Positions 12,342 to 21,626 of a DNA stretch of 64,000 nt are shown here, one piece after another (the first letter of the stretch is position 1; each line of letters begins with the position of its first letter). The DNA is from Lota lota (lineage: Eukaryota > Chordata > Actinopteri > Gadiformes > Lotidae). A model generated the notes under the pieces. That model saw nothing but the letters and a program-made list of their open reading frames with translations, had not been told where the DNA came from and did no database searches. The stretch lies in contig JACYXH010000500.1 of assembly GCA_026745465.1 (NCBI GenBank), positions 1,704,074 to 1,768,073 of the forward strand, in the 5' to 3' direction. Position numbers and translations under genes: made by a program.

Positions 12342-13210
12342 TGGATGAGTGGGTTTGGGCAGAGATGAGATTGTTCCTATTTCTTTTTAAAGTTTGAATA
12401 ACTTACAGACAGGAGTTTTGGCCTTCAGGCCATTGCTGCACTTATTTAAATTGAGGAATGTATCAGTGTACATCCTGGTCACTCATATTCCTATTTTGAA
12501 TCCTGTTATGTTTACATGTTGCAGTAGTCTATCGCACCAGCATTTCACTGGGCATCTTGCTAATGGAATTGAACTTGATAAAGCTTTGAACTGCAACAAA
12601 ATGTTTTTAAGTTATTAGTTTATACATGAATAAGACTATATTTTTCATTGACTCAGAATTTAAGTGTAGTATCTGGTCTAATATGCTGTCGGAGCATAAT
12701 GTCAAATATCTTACTTCAAACTAATATAGTTACGTGCTAAAGCAAAACGGTAGAATTTAGATAGAATGTGCAAACTGTTTACAAAACCCAGAGTCAAGGA
12801 AATCATCCTTGACTCTGTTATATCTACATAATGGAATTTTAGTTAACGATTATACATTTGTTAATGTAATGGTAATCTGCAAAATAAATGATTTCAAAAT
12901 CAGCATCCCAAGTTTAAAACACATTGCTTTTTATTGGATAGTTTTAAGCAAAGGAAACTGTCAATAGGTGATGTATCACAAAGAAGATATTAAATATTTC
13001 AAAGCATAAAAGAGCAGTTAATTGGATATCCATAATTTGATATCCAGTCTTTATAGCTTAAATGTTGACAGAATTTACAATACACTATATCCAATTATTT
13101 TTAGTATTATTTAAATGTTTAATTTCGCACAGCTAGCCGTTGCACATCAGGCCTCTGTTCTATAAAGAGTGAAGAAGTAAAGGATATTTTGGTGCTGTCA
13201 GCTTTATTTT
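12342..13210. other. Intergenic, 3' side of the minus-strand OR
   Basis: The sequence is AT-rich. The 3' untranslated region of the OR at 13211-14146 probably lies at its right end. I see nothing else recognisable. Confidence 0.5.
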
Positions 13211-14146
13211 CTAAATGGTTGTTTTTGATGATGACAACATTCTGAATATATGTTTTCTTATTTCCGGTAACTTAAGGCCATACACTAGAGGGTTCAATAT
13301 TGGAGGAATCACTATAAACTCCAGTGATAAAATTGTAGCTATAATTGGATTCAGTTCATCAGGGTTAAAACGGCTAAGGGCGACATCACAAAATGCTGTA
13401 ATGGAATAAAACACAAATGTAACAATGTGGGGTGCACATTTCTGTAACACCTTTCCTTTGAACTCAACTGAGCTTTTTCTACATACAAGATAAATTTGTA
13501 AATAGGTGTACAACACATACAAAAGTGGGAGATAAGCTGTGCATATAGTCAGTAACATACCAATAACATTATTGAGTGTAGTGTCAATACATGACAATCT
13601 GACAACAAACCAAGGTGCACAAAACACTTTCTTTATCTCATTACCACATAATGGAAGCCTAACAGACAATACGACTATTATGGCTAAAGAAAAGGCAGGA
13701 CATAGCCATGCCAATGCTGCTAACTTGGAGACAGTTTTACAAGTCATTGTACTATTGTAATGTAAAGGATGACATACAGCAATATACCTATCATATGCCA
13801 TAATGCTCAGAATAGTACATTCACAGGATGCATAGGAGTATATAATGTAGATCTGAGTGAAACAAGCCGGACGTGAGATCAAATGGGTGTCTGATAAAAG
13901 GTCTTGTAGAAGTCGAGGGAAGAGTCCAGCTGACCCATACAGGGAGTTTATAGACAGACATGACACGAAAATATACATGGGTTCATGTAATGATCTTTCT
14001 CGTGATATAGCTAGTATTATCACCAGGTTAGCAGAAACGATAAAGGCATACAGTAGGAAACAGAAGATAAAGACTATGTAGCGGTAGGGTCCTATGTTCA
14101 CAAACATGGTGAGGTTAAAGTATGCCTCAAAAGTACCATTTTCCAT
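13211..14146 (-). CDS. Olfactory receptor (teleost type), minus-strand member of an inverted pair
   Basis: This is a 311-residue seven-transmembrane odorant receptor. I chose the Met at 14146 because it directly precedes the glycosylation sites NGT (3-5) and NLT (11-13) and gives the usual length; the frame stays open upstream to an ATG at 14293, but that stretch corresponds to intron and 5' UTR in the paralogue at 18209. Hallmarks are TM1 Asn 40, LHEPMY 53-58, Cys 95, MAYDRYIAVC 116-125, loop-2 Cys 167/176/186, KVLQKCAPH 232-240 and PPILNPLVYGL 281-291. It differs from the plus-strand paralogue at about 23 of 305 residues, mostly after residue 190. It has a 6-residue longer tail, because the paralogue has TGA where this one has TCA. 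Confidence 0.95.
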   Translation of the reverse strand: MENGTFEAYFNLTMFVNIGPYRYIVFIFCFLLYAFIVSANLVIILAISRERSLHEPMYIFVSCLSINSLYGSAGLFPRLLQDLLSDTHLISRPACFTQIYIIYSYASCECTILSIMAYDRYIAVCHPLHYNSTMTCKTVSKLAALAWLCPAFSLAIIVVLSVRLPLCGNEIKKVFCAPWFVVRLSCIDTTLNNVIGMLLTICTAYLPLLYVLYTYLQIYLVCRKSSVEFKGKVLQKCAPHIVTFVFYSITAFCDVALSRFNPDELNPIIATILSLEFIVIPPILNPLVYGLKLPEIRKHIFRMLSSSKTTI

Positions 14147-14340
14147 TTCATCCAATGTACCACAGTCCTTTATGATGTTGGGCAGCTTTTTGACTTCAAC
14201 CAGCCAGCTGGGATCTGCTGTTGTCACCTGTATGGAGAGGAAATGAAGCAGAAAAGATATTTTGAGTGAATTAGATGGGATAATTGGATACAATAAAATA
14301 AAAATGACAATTTAGATGCGCTTTGGTCCTTTGCAATGAC
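14147..14340 (-). promoter_or_regulatory. 5' region of the minus-strand OR: conserved acceptor, mutated donor
   Basis: Aligned with the paralogue, the acceptor CTCTCCATACAG (ending at 14228) is intact. The donor position after CAAAGGACCAAAG (14321) reads CGC instead of GTA. The 5' UTR intron seen in the paralogue therefore probably cannot be removed at this site. Since it lies in the leader, the coding region is not affected, but the retained leader adds an upstream in-frame ATG at 14293. Confidence 0.55.
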
Positions 14341-14930
14341 TGACCTGGTAGTCAATCCCCACAGATCCATATTATGTTGTTTCAGAGTTGTTCATAGCCA
14401 GACAAACCACTAGAAGAAGATGCTAGGTGGACGAGGAGTCCATAGGACTATAAATGCAATTGTCAGCATACTCTAGGGTATTACATCAATCCCCAAGTGC
14501 TTTGGGGTTAACATCAGTAGAATTATAGGCCCTATGGTGTGAACGTGCACGTGCGCAAGTACAAGCACACCAAGAAGAATACTGGATAGGGGTAGGAGTG
14601 GAAGTAGCATATTTGATTCTCTCGGGGTCATGAGGTCCCTTGCTTGTAGATGCTTTGTTTGAATGAGCTATGAAACTGTATGATCAATTGTTCTAATGTA
14701 TCATCATCAGCATGTTAATATTCTTTGCAACCCCGTGTTTTCAGCTTGTCTTAAAGGCACAATATGTAAGATTTCGGCTTTAGACTAGAACTATGTTATG
14801 TATTTTCTTTTCTTGTGTACTGCCCCTATCCCAAAGGTTTTCAACCATATCTAAACTCATTGAAATCCGTACTTTTAAAATGGAAACGTCCAGGCCAATG
14901 GTGTCGCGTGTTAGCGGCGTCATTTCCCCT
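14341..14930. other. Intergenic, repeat-like
   Basis: There is no gene. The segment near 14750 (AGGCACAATATGTAAGATTT) resembles a common interspersed repeat, but I cannot name it. Confidence 0.4.
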
Positions 14931-14936
14931 TAACCC

Positions 14937-15660
14937 TTAACCCTTAACCACCAGCATCGGGGAAACACGGGAAACACAGAGTGAGGAAGGACGTAAAATA
15001 TGGTTGCTCTCCTCCCTGGCAGGGATCTGAAGGGGGCTTGGGGTTGGAGCGGTGGTGGGATGCGGGTGGGCATGTGGAGGAGGGTTGGTACTGCGCGTTA
15101 CATGTGGTTCTGAGGTGCTAACAGGCAGTAGGTGTGGCACACTGGGTTGTGGGGGTGGGACTATGTTGACCTTAGGGCCCCTAGGCAAACTATGTGTGTT
15201 GTCACTCAGATCTATGTGGCAGCCCGCACTTCTCAAAAAGGCCATGCCTATTATACAGCGGTCTTGCACCTCAGCTACCCATACCTCAAAGCTCACAACT
15301 ACCCCCCCCCCCCACTTAACCTTTGCCCTACCTCTCATGGGGGCTAAATCCCCGGTAACCGTCCGTAGCTGCACTGAGGTCTTTCGTACTACTGTACTGC
15401 TCAGGAGAATGTTGGGCCTGACTAGTGTTGCAGTGGAGCCCGTATCCACTAGTGCCGTGCATGCAACCCCCTCCACTGTGATAGGGACATGGCAAAAAAA
15501 AAACAGCTGAGGTCCAACCCACTGCAACCACTGGACCCACGGCGTGGTCTGCTTCTGGGGGGAGTGAAGCCCTGTTCCCCCGGCTGTGCTGTTGGGCTCC
15601 TCCGCTGGGGGTCGATGCTGGTCGGGTTATCAGCGTTTGAGCACAGTAGAGTACCACAAA
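14937..15660 (-). pseudogene. Gypsy-type retrotransposon gag-tail/protease fragment
   Basis: The minus-strand ORF at 15527-14937 (196 residues) carries a retropepsin-like aspartic protease: the catalytic ALVDTGSTATLV has Asp at residue 28, and CIIGMAFL (91-98) matches the second conserved block. A Pro-rich linker follows (residues 118-170). Upstream, to about 15660, a different frame reads like a gag tail with a SRGN segment, so a frameshift lies at a T-run near 15494-15503. No reverse transcriptase follows on the left, where stops begin. It is a decayed internal piece of an LTR element and is not in the same orientation as the LTR at 15896. Confidence 0.7.
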
Positions 15661-15895
15661 GTGTCCTCTACTTTCAATACACTTCTGTCACGACAACATG
15701 TCTCCTTCTTTGATAAATGTATTTTCTTCATTTATTCTTTGGATTTTCCAGTGCGCTATTCCATTCCAATAACAATTTAGTCGTTCATTTCCATTTTGTC
15801 ATTCATTCACACATTTGTAAATGTCATGCGTACGATAGTTTGAACTGTTGATAATTAAGGGGCCCTTGAGGGGCCCTTCATACTTATATAATAAG

Positions 15896-16445
15896 TGTCA
15901 CGCCGTCCACTTCCTCCATCTAGTGGTCGCCGGCTTCCATTTCTTCATGTGCTTTCCTGTTCACACACGTCAATCACCAATCTACGCACTATTTCTACCC
16001 TGGATTTCCGAATAGCCGGCGCTAGTTCATTGTATACTAACCTCAGTCAGTATCCGCGTTCCCGCTCTTGATTACCTGCTCCTTCCTCCATACCTGCCCC
16101 TAACCTGTGTTCAGCCACCCTTCAGATTACCTGCCTGCTACCGACCCCCTGCCTGACTACCCGCCTGTTGCCGACCCCCTGCCTGCCTGACCACCTGCCT
16201 GTTGCCAAGCCCTTGCCTGCCTGACTACCCGCCTGTTGCCAACCCCCTGCCTGACTACCCGCCTGTTGCCGACCCCCTGCCTGACTGACCACCTGCCTGC
16301 CGCCGAACTCTTGCCTGTCCGACCACGATTTGCCCCTGCTTGCTTACTACTCCAATAAACACCCTTGAACCTTCCCGCCATTTCCACCTCTTTGTGTCGT
16401 GCGTTTGGGTCCCTCGTCCTGTCTCCCATAATAATATCTGTAACG
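15896..16445 (+). mobile_element. Solo LTR (gypsy-like)
   Basis: It begins TGTCACGCCGTCC and ends near GTTTGGGTCCCTCGTCCTG...CTGTAACG. These ends are characteristic of teleost gypsy LTRs. An AATAAA polyadenylation signal is at 16353-16358 (CCAATAAACACC). The middle is expanded by a short tandem repeat (16135-16320). No internal coding region is attached and no target duplication is clear. Confidence 0.65.
16125..16320. repeat. CTGCCTGACTACCCGCCTGTTGCC tandem repeat inside the LTR
   Basis: About six imperfect units of roughly 30 bp built from CCCCTGCCTGACTACCC and GCCTGTTGCC. It lies within the solo LTR and creates spurious minus-strand ORFs. Confidence 0.85.
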
Positions 16446-16526
16446 ACTGAAATAGTAGAATACAAAGCATGAGGCGTATGTATGTCCTTTACATAAATAC
16501 ATTCTCATTATCACCACAGATATATA

Positions 16527-17110
16527 CACTATATTGCCAAAAGTATTGGGACACCCCTCTGAATCATTGAATTCAGGTGTTCCAAACACTTCAAGCACCT
16601 AGGCATGCAGACTACAAACATTTGTGAAAGAATGGGTCGCTCTCAGGAGCTCAGTGAATTCTAGCGTGGCACCGTGATAGGTTGCCACCTGTGCAATAAG
16701 TCCATTCGTGAAATTTCCTCACTACTAAATATTCCACGGTCAACTGTTAGTGGTATTAGAACAAAGTGGAAGCAATTGGGAACAACAGAAACTCAGCCAC
16801 GAATGTGGTAGGCCACGTAAAATCACAGAGCGGGGTCAACGCATGCTGAGGCGCACAGTGCGCAGAAGTCGCCAACTTTCTGCAGAGTCAACAGCTACAG
16901 ACCTCCAAACTTTGTGTGGCCTTCAGATCAGCTCAAGAACAGTGCGTAGAGAGCTTCATGGAATGGGTTTCCATGGCCGAGCAGCTGCATCCAAGCCTTA
17001 CATCACCAAGTGCAATGCAAAGCGTCGGATGCAGTGGTGTAAAGCACACCGCCACTGGACACTAGAGCAGTGGAGACGTGTTCTCTGGAGTCACGCTTCT
17101 CTGCCTGGCT
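16527..17110 (+). pseudogene. Tc1/mariner transposase, dead copy
   Basis: The left inverted terminus reads CACTATATTGCCAAAAGTAT. A transposase reading frame starts at 16632 (MGRSQELSEF) but meets a TAG at codon 11 and later a frameshift. The 16750-17094 frame then shows the paired HTH region, with GRPRKITERGQRMLRR and a second HTH followed by KRRMQWCKAHRHWT. At the first catalytic Asp (normally SDESRF) about seven bases are missing at 17095, so the Asp is gone and the frame shifts. I recognise neither the DDE remainder nor the right terminus. It is non-functional. Confidence 0.85.
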
Positions 17111-17890
17111 GGATGCTGGGGCGGCTAGCCGCAGACGGTTGCCCGTGGCGGTTGCTGAGCTGCCTCCCCTGTCCTCCGCCGGGATCCACCGCGCTGTTGG
17201 GGAAAGGGATGGTGTTGGGAGGCGACTGTCCGTCGTCGCTGCTGGAAACCCAGTGCGTCCTTGGACAGCCTTCCTGTGTCGAAAGCGGTTTGGAGAGGCC
17301 CCACAGTGTAGTAAAGTCCAAGCTACACGCCACCTAGGTGGCTGCCATACTCCACCTAGGTGACTTTTCTTGGACTCCTCCAAACAAAAGGACACAGGGT
17401 GGTGATGTTAAACCGGTTTATTGCCAAGGTTGAGTAAAATGATACAAACAGATGGTGCTCCATGCTGCCATGTAGGAGATCTCTCCCTGAGTGTGTGTGG
17501 TGATGGCTGGTTCAACCTGTGCACACCGATTGCTCAATGTGCAACCGGTGTACAGCCTCACACAGCCCCAGACTCCAGTCAGTCTGACTCGGGCCAGGTG
17601 AGGCTGCTTCAACCAGCCATCAGCCACACACACTCCCACAAGGACAAATGTTGTTCTAGGAAATGGATTTGTCGTTTCCAGACCAAATAACCAATAATCA
17701 CATCCATTTGTTACATACTATTACTCGGAAGCCCACACAGTGGCTTCAATGGTCAGAGCAACAGAGACAAATAGGGCTGCAGGTGGGAAACTGCTGTTTT
17801 ACACGCCCACACTGTGTTTCATTGTGGGAAAAACAATGAATCAATCAACAATGGTCATGTAATGGTCCACAAACCAGATTACATCAGTTG
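17111..17890. other. Intergenic; GC-rich then unremarkable
   Basis: 17110-17290 is unusually GC-rich for the neighbourhood. 17305-17365 holds a small imperfect inverted repeat around CCACCTAGGTGG. I recognise no gene. Confidence 0.4.
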
Positions 17891-17895
17891 TAAGC

Positions 17896-17905
17896 TCCCA
17901 TGGGT
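17896..17905 (+). promoter_or_regulatory. Candidate Olf1/EBF (O/E) site
   Basis: TCCCATGGGT fits the CCCNNGGG core of O/E sites found in OR promoters (established for vertebrate ORs). It lies about 140 bp upstream of the splice donor at 18038 of the following OR gene. One short match of this kind can easily occur by chance. Confidence 0.3.
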
Positions 17906-18037
17906 GCTGTTGGTGTGGCATACAAAACACAGATGCCTTTGAGTTCTCTTCCAGTGGTTTGTTTATGAACAAGATCATACAGATCATACAGAGCTGAGCG
18001 GATAGACTATCAGTTTAGTCATTGCAAAGGACCAAAG

Positions 18038-18127
18038 GTAATCTAAATTGTTGAACTGTTTTTTAAGTGGTCTTATTATCTCACTTTTCTCTAAATCACT
18101 TTTCTGCTTCATTTCCTCTCCATACAG
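18038..18127 (+). other. Predicted 90-bp intron in the OR 5' UTR
   Basis: The donor GTAATC follows CAAAGGACCAAAG. The acceptor is TTTCCTCTCCATACAG ending at 18127, preceded by a pyrimidine-rich tract. A 5' non-coding exon followed by a single coding exon is the usual OR layout. The coding start is 81 bases further on, at 18209. Confidence 0.6.
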
Positions 18128-18208
18128 GTGACAACAGCAGATCCCAGCTGGCTGGTTGAAGTCAAAGAGCTGCCCAACATCATAAAGGACTGTGGTACAT
18201 TGGATGAA

Positions 18209-19126
18209 ATGGAAAATGGTACTTTTGAGGCCTACTTTAACCTCACCATGTTTGTGAACATAGGACCCTACCGCTACATAGCCTTTATCTTCTGTTTCCT
18301 ACTGTATGCCTTTATCGTTTCTGCTAACCTGGTGATAATACTAGCTATATCACGAGAAAGATCATTACATGAACCCATGTATATTTTCGTGTCATGTCTG
18401 TCTATAAACTCCCTGTATGGGTCAGCTGGACTCTTCCCTCGACTTCTACAAGACCTTTTATCAGACACCCATTTGATCTCACGTCCGGCTTGTTTCACTC
18501 AGATCTACATTATATACTCCTATGCATCCTATGAATGTACTATTCTGAGCATTATGGCATATGATAGGTATATTGCTGTATGTCATCCTTTACATTACAA
18601 TAGTACAATGACTTATAAAACTGTCTCCAAGTTAGCAGCATTGGCATGGCTATGTCCTGCCTTTTCTTTAGCCATAATAGTTGTATTGTCTGTTAGGCTT
18701 CCATTATGTGGTAATGAGATAAAGAAAGTGTTTTGTGCACTCTGGTTTGTTGTCAGATGGTCATGTATTGACACTACACTCAATAATGTTGTTGGCATGG
18801 TAGTGACTGTCAGTATGGTTTTTCTCCCTCTATTTTATGTGTTGTACACTTACCTGCAGATTTATCTTGTTTGTAGGAATAGCTCATCAGAGTTTAAAGG
18901 AAAGGTGTTACAGAAATGTCTCCCCCATATTGTGACATATGTGATTTATTCCATTACAGCATTTTGTGATATCGCCCTTAGCCGTTTTAACCCTGATGAA
19001 CTGAATCCAATCATAGCTACGATTGTGTCGCTAGACTTTGTAGTGATTCCTCCGATATTAAACCCTCTAGTGTATGGCCTGAAGTTACCAGAAATAAGAA
19101 AACATATATTCAGAATGTTGTCATGA
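18209..19126 (+). CDS. Olfactory receptor (teleost type), plus-strand member of an inverted pair
   Basis: This is a 305-residue odorant GPCR. The first in-frame ATG after the predicted acceptor is at 18209 and gives the N-terminal glycosylation sites NGT and NLT. An upstream in-frame GTG at 18128 is not a credible eukaryotic start. Hallmarks are LHEPMY 53-58, MAYDRYIAVC 116-125, KVLQKCLPH 232-240 and PPILNPLVYGL 281-291. It is a close inverted paralogue of the gene at 13211-14146: about 5 differences in the first 190 residues but about 18 in the last 115, nine of them in residues 195-209 (TM5). A TGA ends it six codons earlier than the paralogue. Intact; ligand unknown. Confidence 0.95.
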   Translation: MENGTFEAYFNLTMFVNIGPYRYIAFIFCFLLYAFIVSANLVIILAISRERSLHEPMYIFVSCLSINSLYGSAGLFPRLLQDLLSDTHLISRPACFTQIYIIYSYASYECTILSIMAYDRYIAVCHPLHYNSTMTYKTVSKLAALAWLCPAFSLAIIVVLSVRLPLCGNEIKKVFCALWFVVRWSCIDTTLNNVVGMVVTVSMVFLPLFYVLYTYLQIYLVCRNSSSEFKGKVLQKCLPHIVTYVIYSITAFCDIALSRFNPDELNPIIATIVSLDFVVIPPILNPLVYGLKLPEIRKHIFRMLS

Positions 19127-19639
19127 TCAAAACAATCATTTAGAAAATAAAGTTGAGAACACCACTATATCCTTTTAATTCTTCACTGTCTTTAGAATAA
19201 GAATCAACTGTTGTTGAAAATAAACATGTATTACTTATAGTGTGCAAACATCATACCAATATTGTGACTTCTGATCTTGAATTGATCATTTATTCACTAA
19301 AGGTCTGTTCTCTCCTCCTGTACTTGACTGAAGGGTGAATTTGGGAATATTACATCACACACTCTGGAACAGAGGTTTTCAAAGTGTGAGGCGGGAGAGA
19401 AAAGGCAGAGTTTTAACAGAAATGTCACTAAAATGTATCTATGCTCTATAAAGGAAACTATTACATCTAAATAAATATTATAATGGATGAATTGCATTTC
19501 CTTAACAGGATTTATTAAGAAAAACTGTAATTTGATAATATCAAACGATTACGTATCCCCTCCGGTACAGCGAAATGAAATCGTGTGCTGTCAAAACATC
19601 TGGCTATCTAGCTAGCCATTATTGCTATCATTCTCAAAC

Positions 19640-20110
19640 ATGGATGCATTTTTAGCTCCCACAGTGAGAAAAGCAACAGTCTGTGCCAAACACAAAACTG
19701 AGGAAATATGACAGCAGTTATTTAAAGATTGGGTTTTCATGGGTTTGGTTGATGTTCCACGACACAGTGTGTCGTTTGCAAAGAGGCACGACAGTATGAG
19801 ACCCGGCACACTAAGAATAATCTGGAGACCAAGCACCCAAGTTTGGTGTCTAAGCCACTGGACTTTTTCACAAGGAAGCTAAAAAGAGTTACACGCTGAG
19901 AGAAAACATTTAGCACCATAAATACTAAGGCGACCGAAGCATCATATGGCGTTGTATTACGCATCGCTAAGGCAGGTAAGCCCCACAACATCGGCTAACC
20001 CTTACTGCTTCCTGCTGGATGTGTGTTCAGTGATGGTGGGAGAAGCTGATGCTGCAATGTTGAGCGCAATCTCCATGTCTGAGCGTCCAATATCTCAGAC
20101 ATGAGAAACA
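19640..20110 (+). pseudogene. hAT transposase fragment with BED zinc finger (ZBED5/FAM200-like)
   Basis: Plus-strand frames near 19750-19990 read as a BED finger (QCVVC, then TRHTKNNLETKHPSL, the C-x2-C...H...H pattern) followed by the conserved KPLDFF and EASYGVVLRIAKAGKPHNIG stretches of ZBED-type hAT transposases. Frameshifts and stops interrupt it, for example TGA codons in the first 40 codons and after the RKLKRVTR segment. The catalytic dimerisation region is absent. Confidence 0.7.
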
Positions 20111-20699
20111 TCTCCGACGTAAAAAAGTAAGCTTTATTGTATTAATGTGGTGAACTTTGAAGGAGAATAATTATTATTTGAGTATCATACCTGTTGATAA
20201 TAAAAAAATTTTTTTAGATTGAATAAATTGCTGTATTTTACAAAAGCACTACATTTCCCGGAGTAAGTGTTAAATATGTTATGCCTGTTTACAACTGGTG
20301 AAGTTTCGTTCTGGTTTATGAGGCTACGCATAGCGTGAATGTGTGAATGAATAGAACGCTTCATCAAAAGAAAAGAAAAACGTATATATATATATATCTT
20401 ATACAGAAAACACAAAACAGCAGTCACTGGGACAATACTTATATATGCCTCAGTATCAGTCCATGTTCATGCCATATCCCAATTTTGAGAAATCTGAATG
20501 AAAGCTGAGATACACCAGTAGGCCTATTACCCAAGATGCTGATACCAACGCAGAGTCAAAGGAGGCTTAGAGTCCCTCAAATTAATTGTTAAATACGTTG
20601 TAGAGGTCAATGTAAGCAAAATTGTGCTTTAGTGTTAAAAATATTTGACAAACCTTTACTGTTGCAACCCTTTATTGAACAAAAAAGAAAAAGGTGTGT

Positions 20700-20760
20700 T
20701 GGGGGGGGGGGGGGGTGGCGGGGGGGGGGGGGGGGGGGGGGGGGGAGGGCGGGGGGGGGT
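20700..20760. repeat. Poly-G tract
   Basis: About 60 bases are nearly all G, interrupted only by T, C and A singletons. Long G runs can form G-quadruplexes and are prone to sequencing length error. The tract lies inside the hAT element. Confidence 0.97.
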
Positions 20761-20814
20761 TGACTTGGTGCTCTGTGAAGGGAGGCCCACTGTCTCACAC
20801 TTTGAAAAGCCCTG

Positions 20815-21626
20815 GGCTAGAAGACCAAGAGTGTTGGACTCTTCCTCTATTCCATTCATAGAACCAAACAACACGTATGTGTTGAAGCGCATGCGTTTAG
20901 TAACCACTGACCTGGTAGTTACGAGCTCACAATGCCAAATGTGACGTGGTTCAAGCTGGCTATAAACAGCACCAGGAAACAATTGAATTGACTCATGTTA
21001 AAAACAAATCAACTTCTTACGCTGGCTTGTCATTCTATTTAACAAGTGACCATTGTAAGAGAATCAGCTGGGCATGTCATGACATGTTATTACCAATATA
21101 GGTTGTAGTTATCCAGAAACAATGACCAATTGTGCATATTTATACGAAAAGCAGACACATTAGAGTGACATCTTGATAACATTTTTGTAAATTATAATTA
21201 GATCTAATTGCGATAAGTTGTTTCTGTAGTTGTGGGCAGAGTTTAACATAACTTTGTGCGTGTCAGGTTACTTTCATCTTTTAGCCTAGTATCACAACTT
21301 TCGGAGAAAAAAACATGAGTTGCACAGAGCTGGATGTTTGAGTCTTTTGTCTAAAGTAATCACTACAAGCACTCACAATAGACAATAGTGATCTAAAGGG
21401 TGAGCATCACCTCTGACCTCACTACTTCGTTTTCATTCATTGTCGAAGTGGGATTGAATTGATGGCTTCTATTGGCTTTAGTGGACGGGCCTCTTTGGTA
21501 CTAAGAGTTGACAGGTGGACACAGGACAGGCAGATCGCTGTTGAAGGTTGAGTATATGTGACAGAACAGACAGAATGGGACTAACCTTAATGCACTTCTT
21601 TTTAAGAAGATAAGGAACTTAACAGT
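20815..21626. other. Intergenic, upstream of the broken OR
   Basis: No recognised gene or repeat. It may contain the old promoter of the OR pseudogene. Confidence 0.45.

Larger units (their letters stand above)
19370..20814 (+). mobile_element. hAT element with both termini, internally decayed
   Basis: The left end CAGAGGTTTTCAAAGTG and the right end CACTTTGAAAAGCCCTG are imperfect inverted repeats (18 of 21 bases match over the longer stretch). The 8-bp flanks are CTCTGGAA and GGCTAGAA, matching at 5 of 8 positions, as expected of an old hAT target duplication. Inside are a broken BED-finger transposase (19640-20110) and a long poly-G tract. At 1445 bp it is too short for a full hAT element, so it is internally deleted. 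Confidence 0.7.

Noticed and set aside
13211-14293. 360-residue reading of the minus-strand OR
   Set aside because: The first 49 codons correspond to intron and leader in the paralogue, and the start at 14146 gives the normal N-terminus.
16750-17337. 195-codon ORF as an intact Tc1 transposase
   Set aside because: It lacks the true N-terminus (stop and frameshift upstream), loses the catalytic Asp and drifts into unrelated sequence after 17095.
18128-19126. 332-residue reading of the plus-strand OR from a GTG
   Set aside because: GTG right after a splice acceptor is not a credible start; the ATG at 18209 fits.
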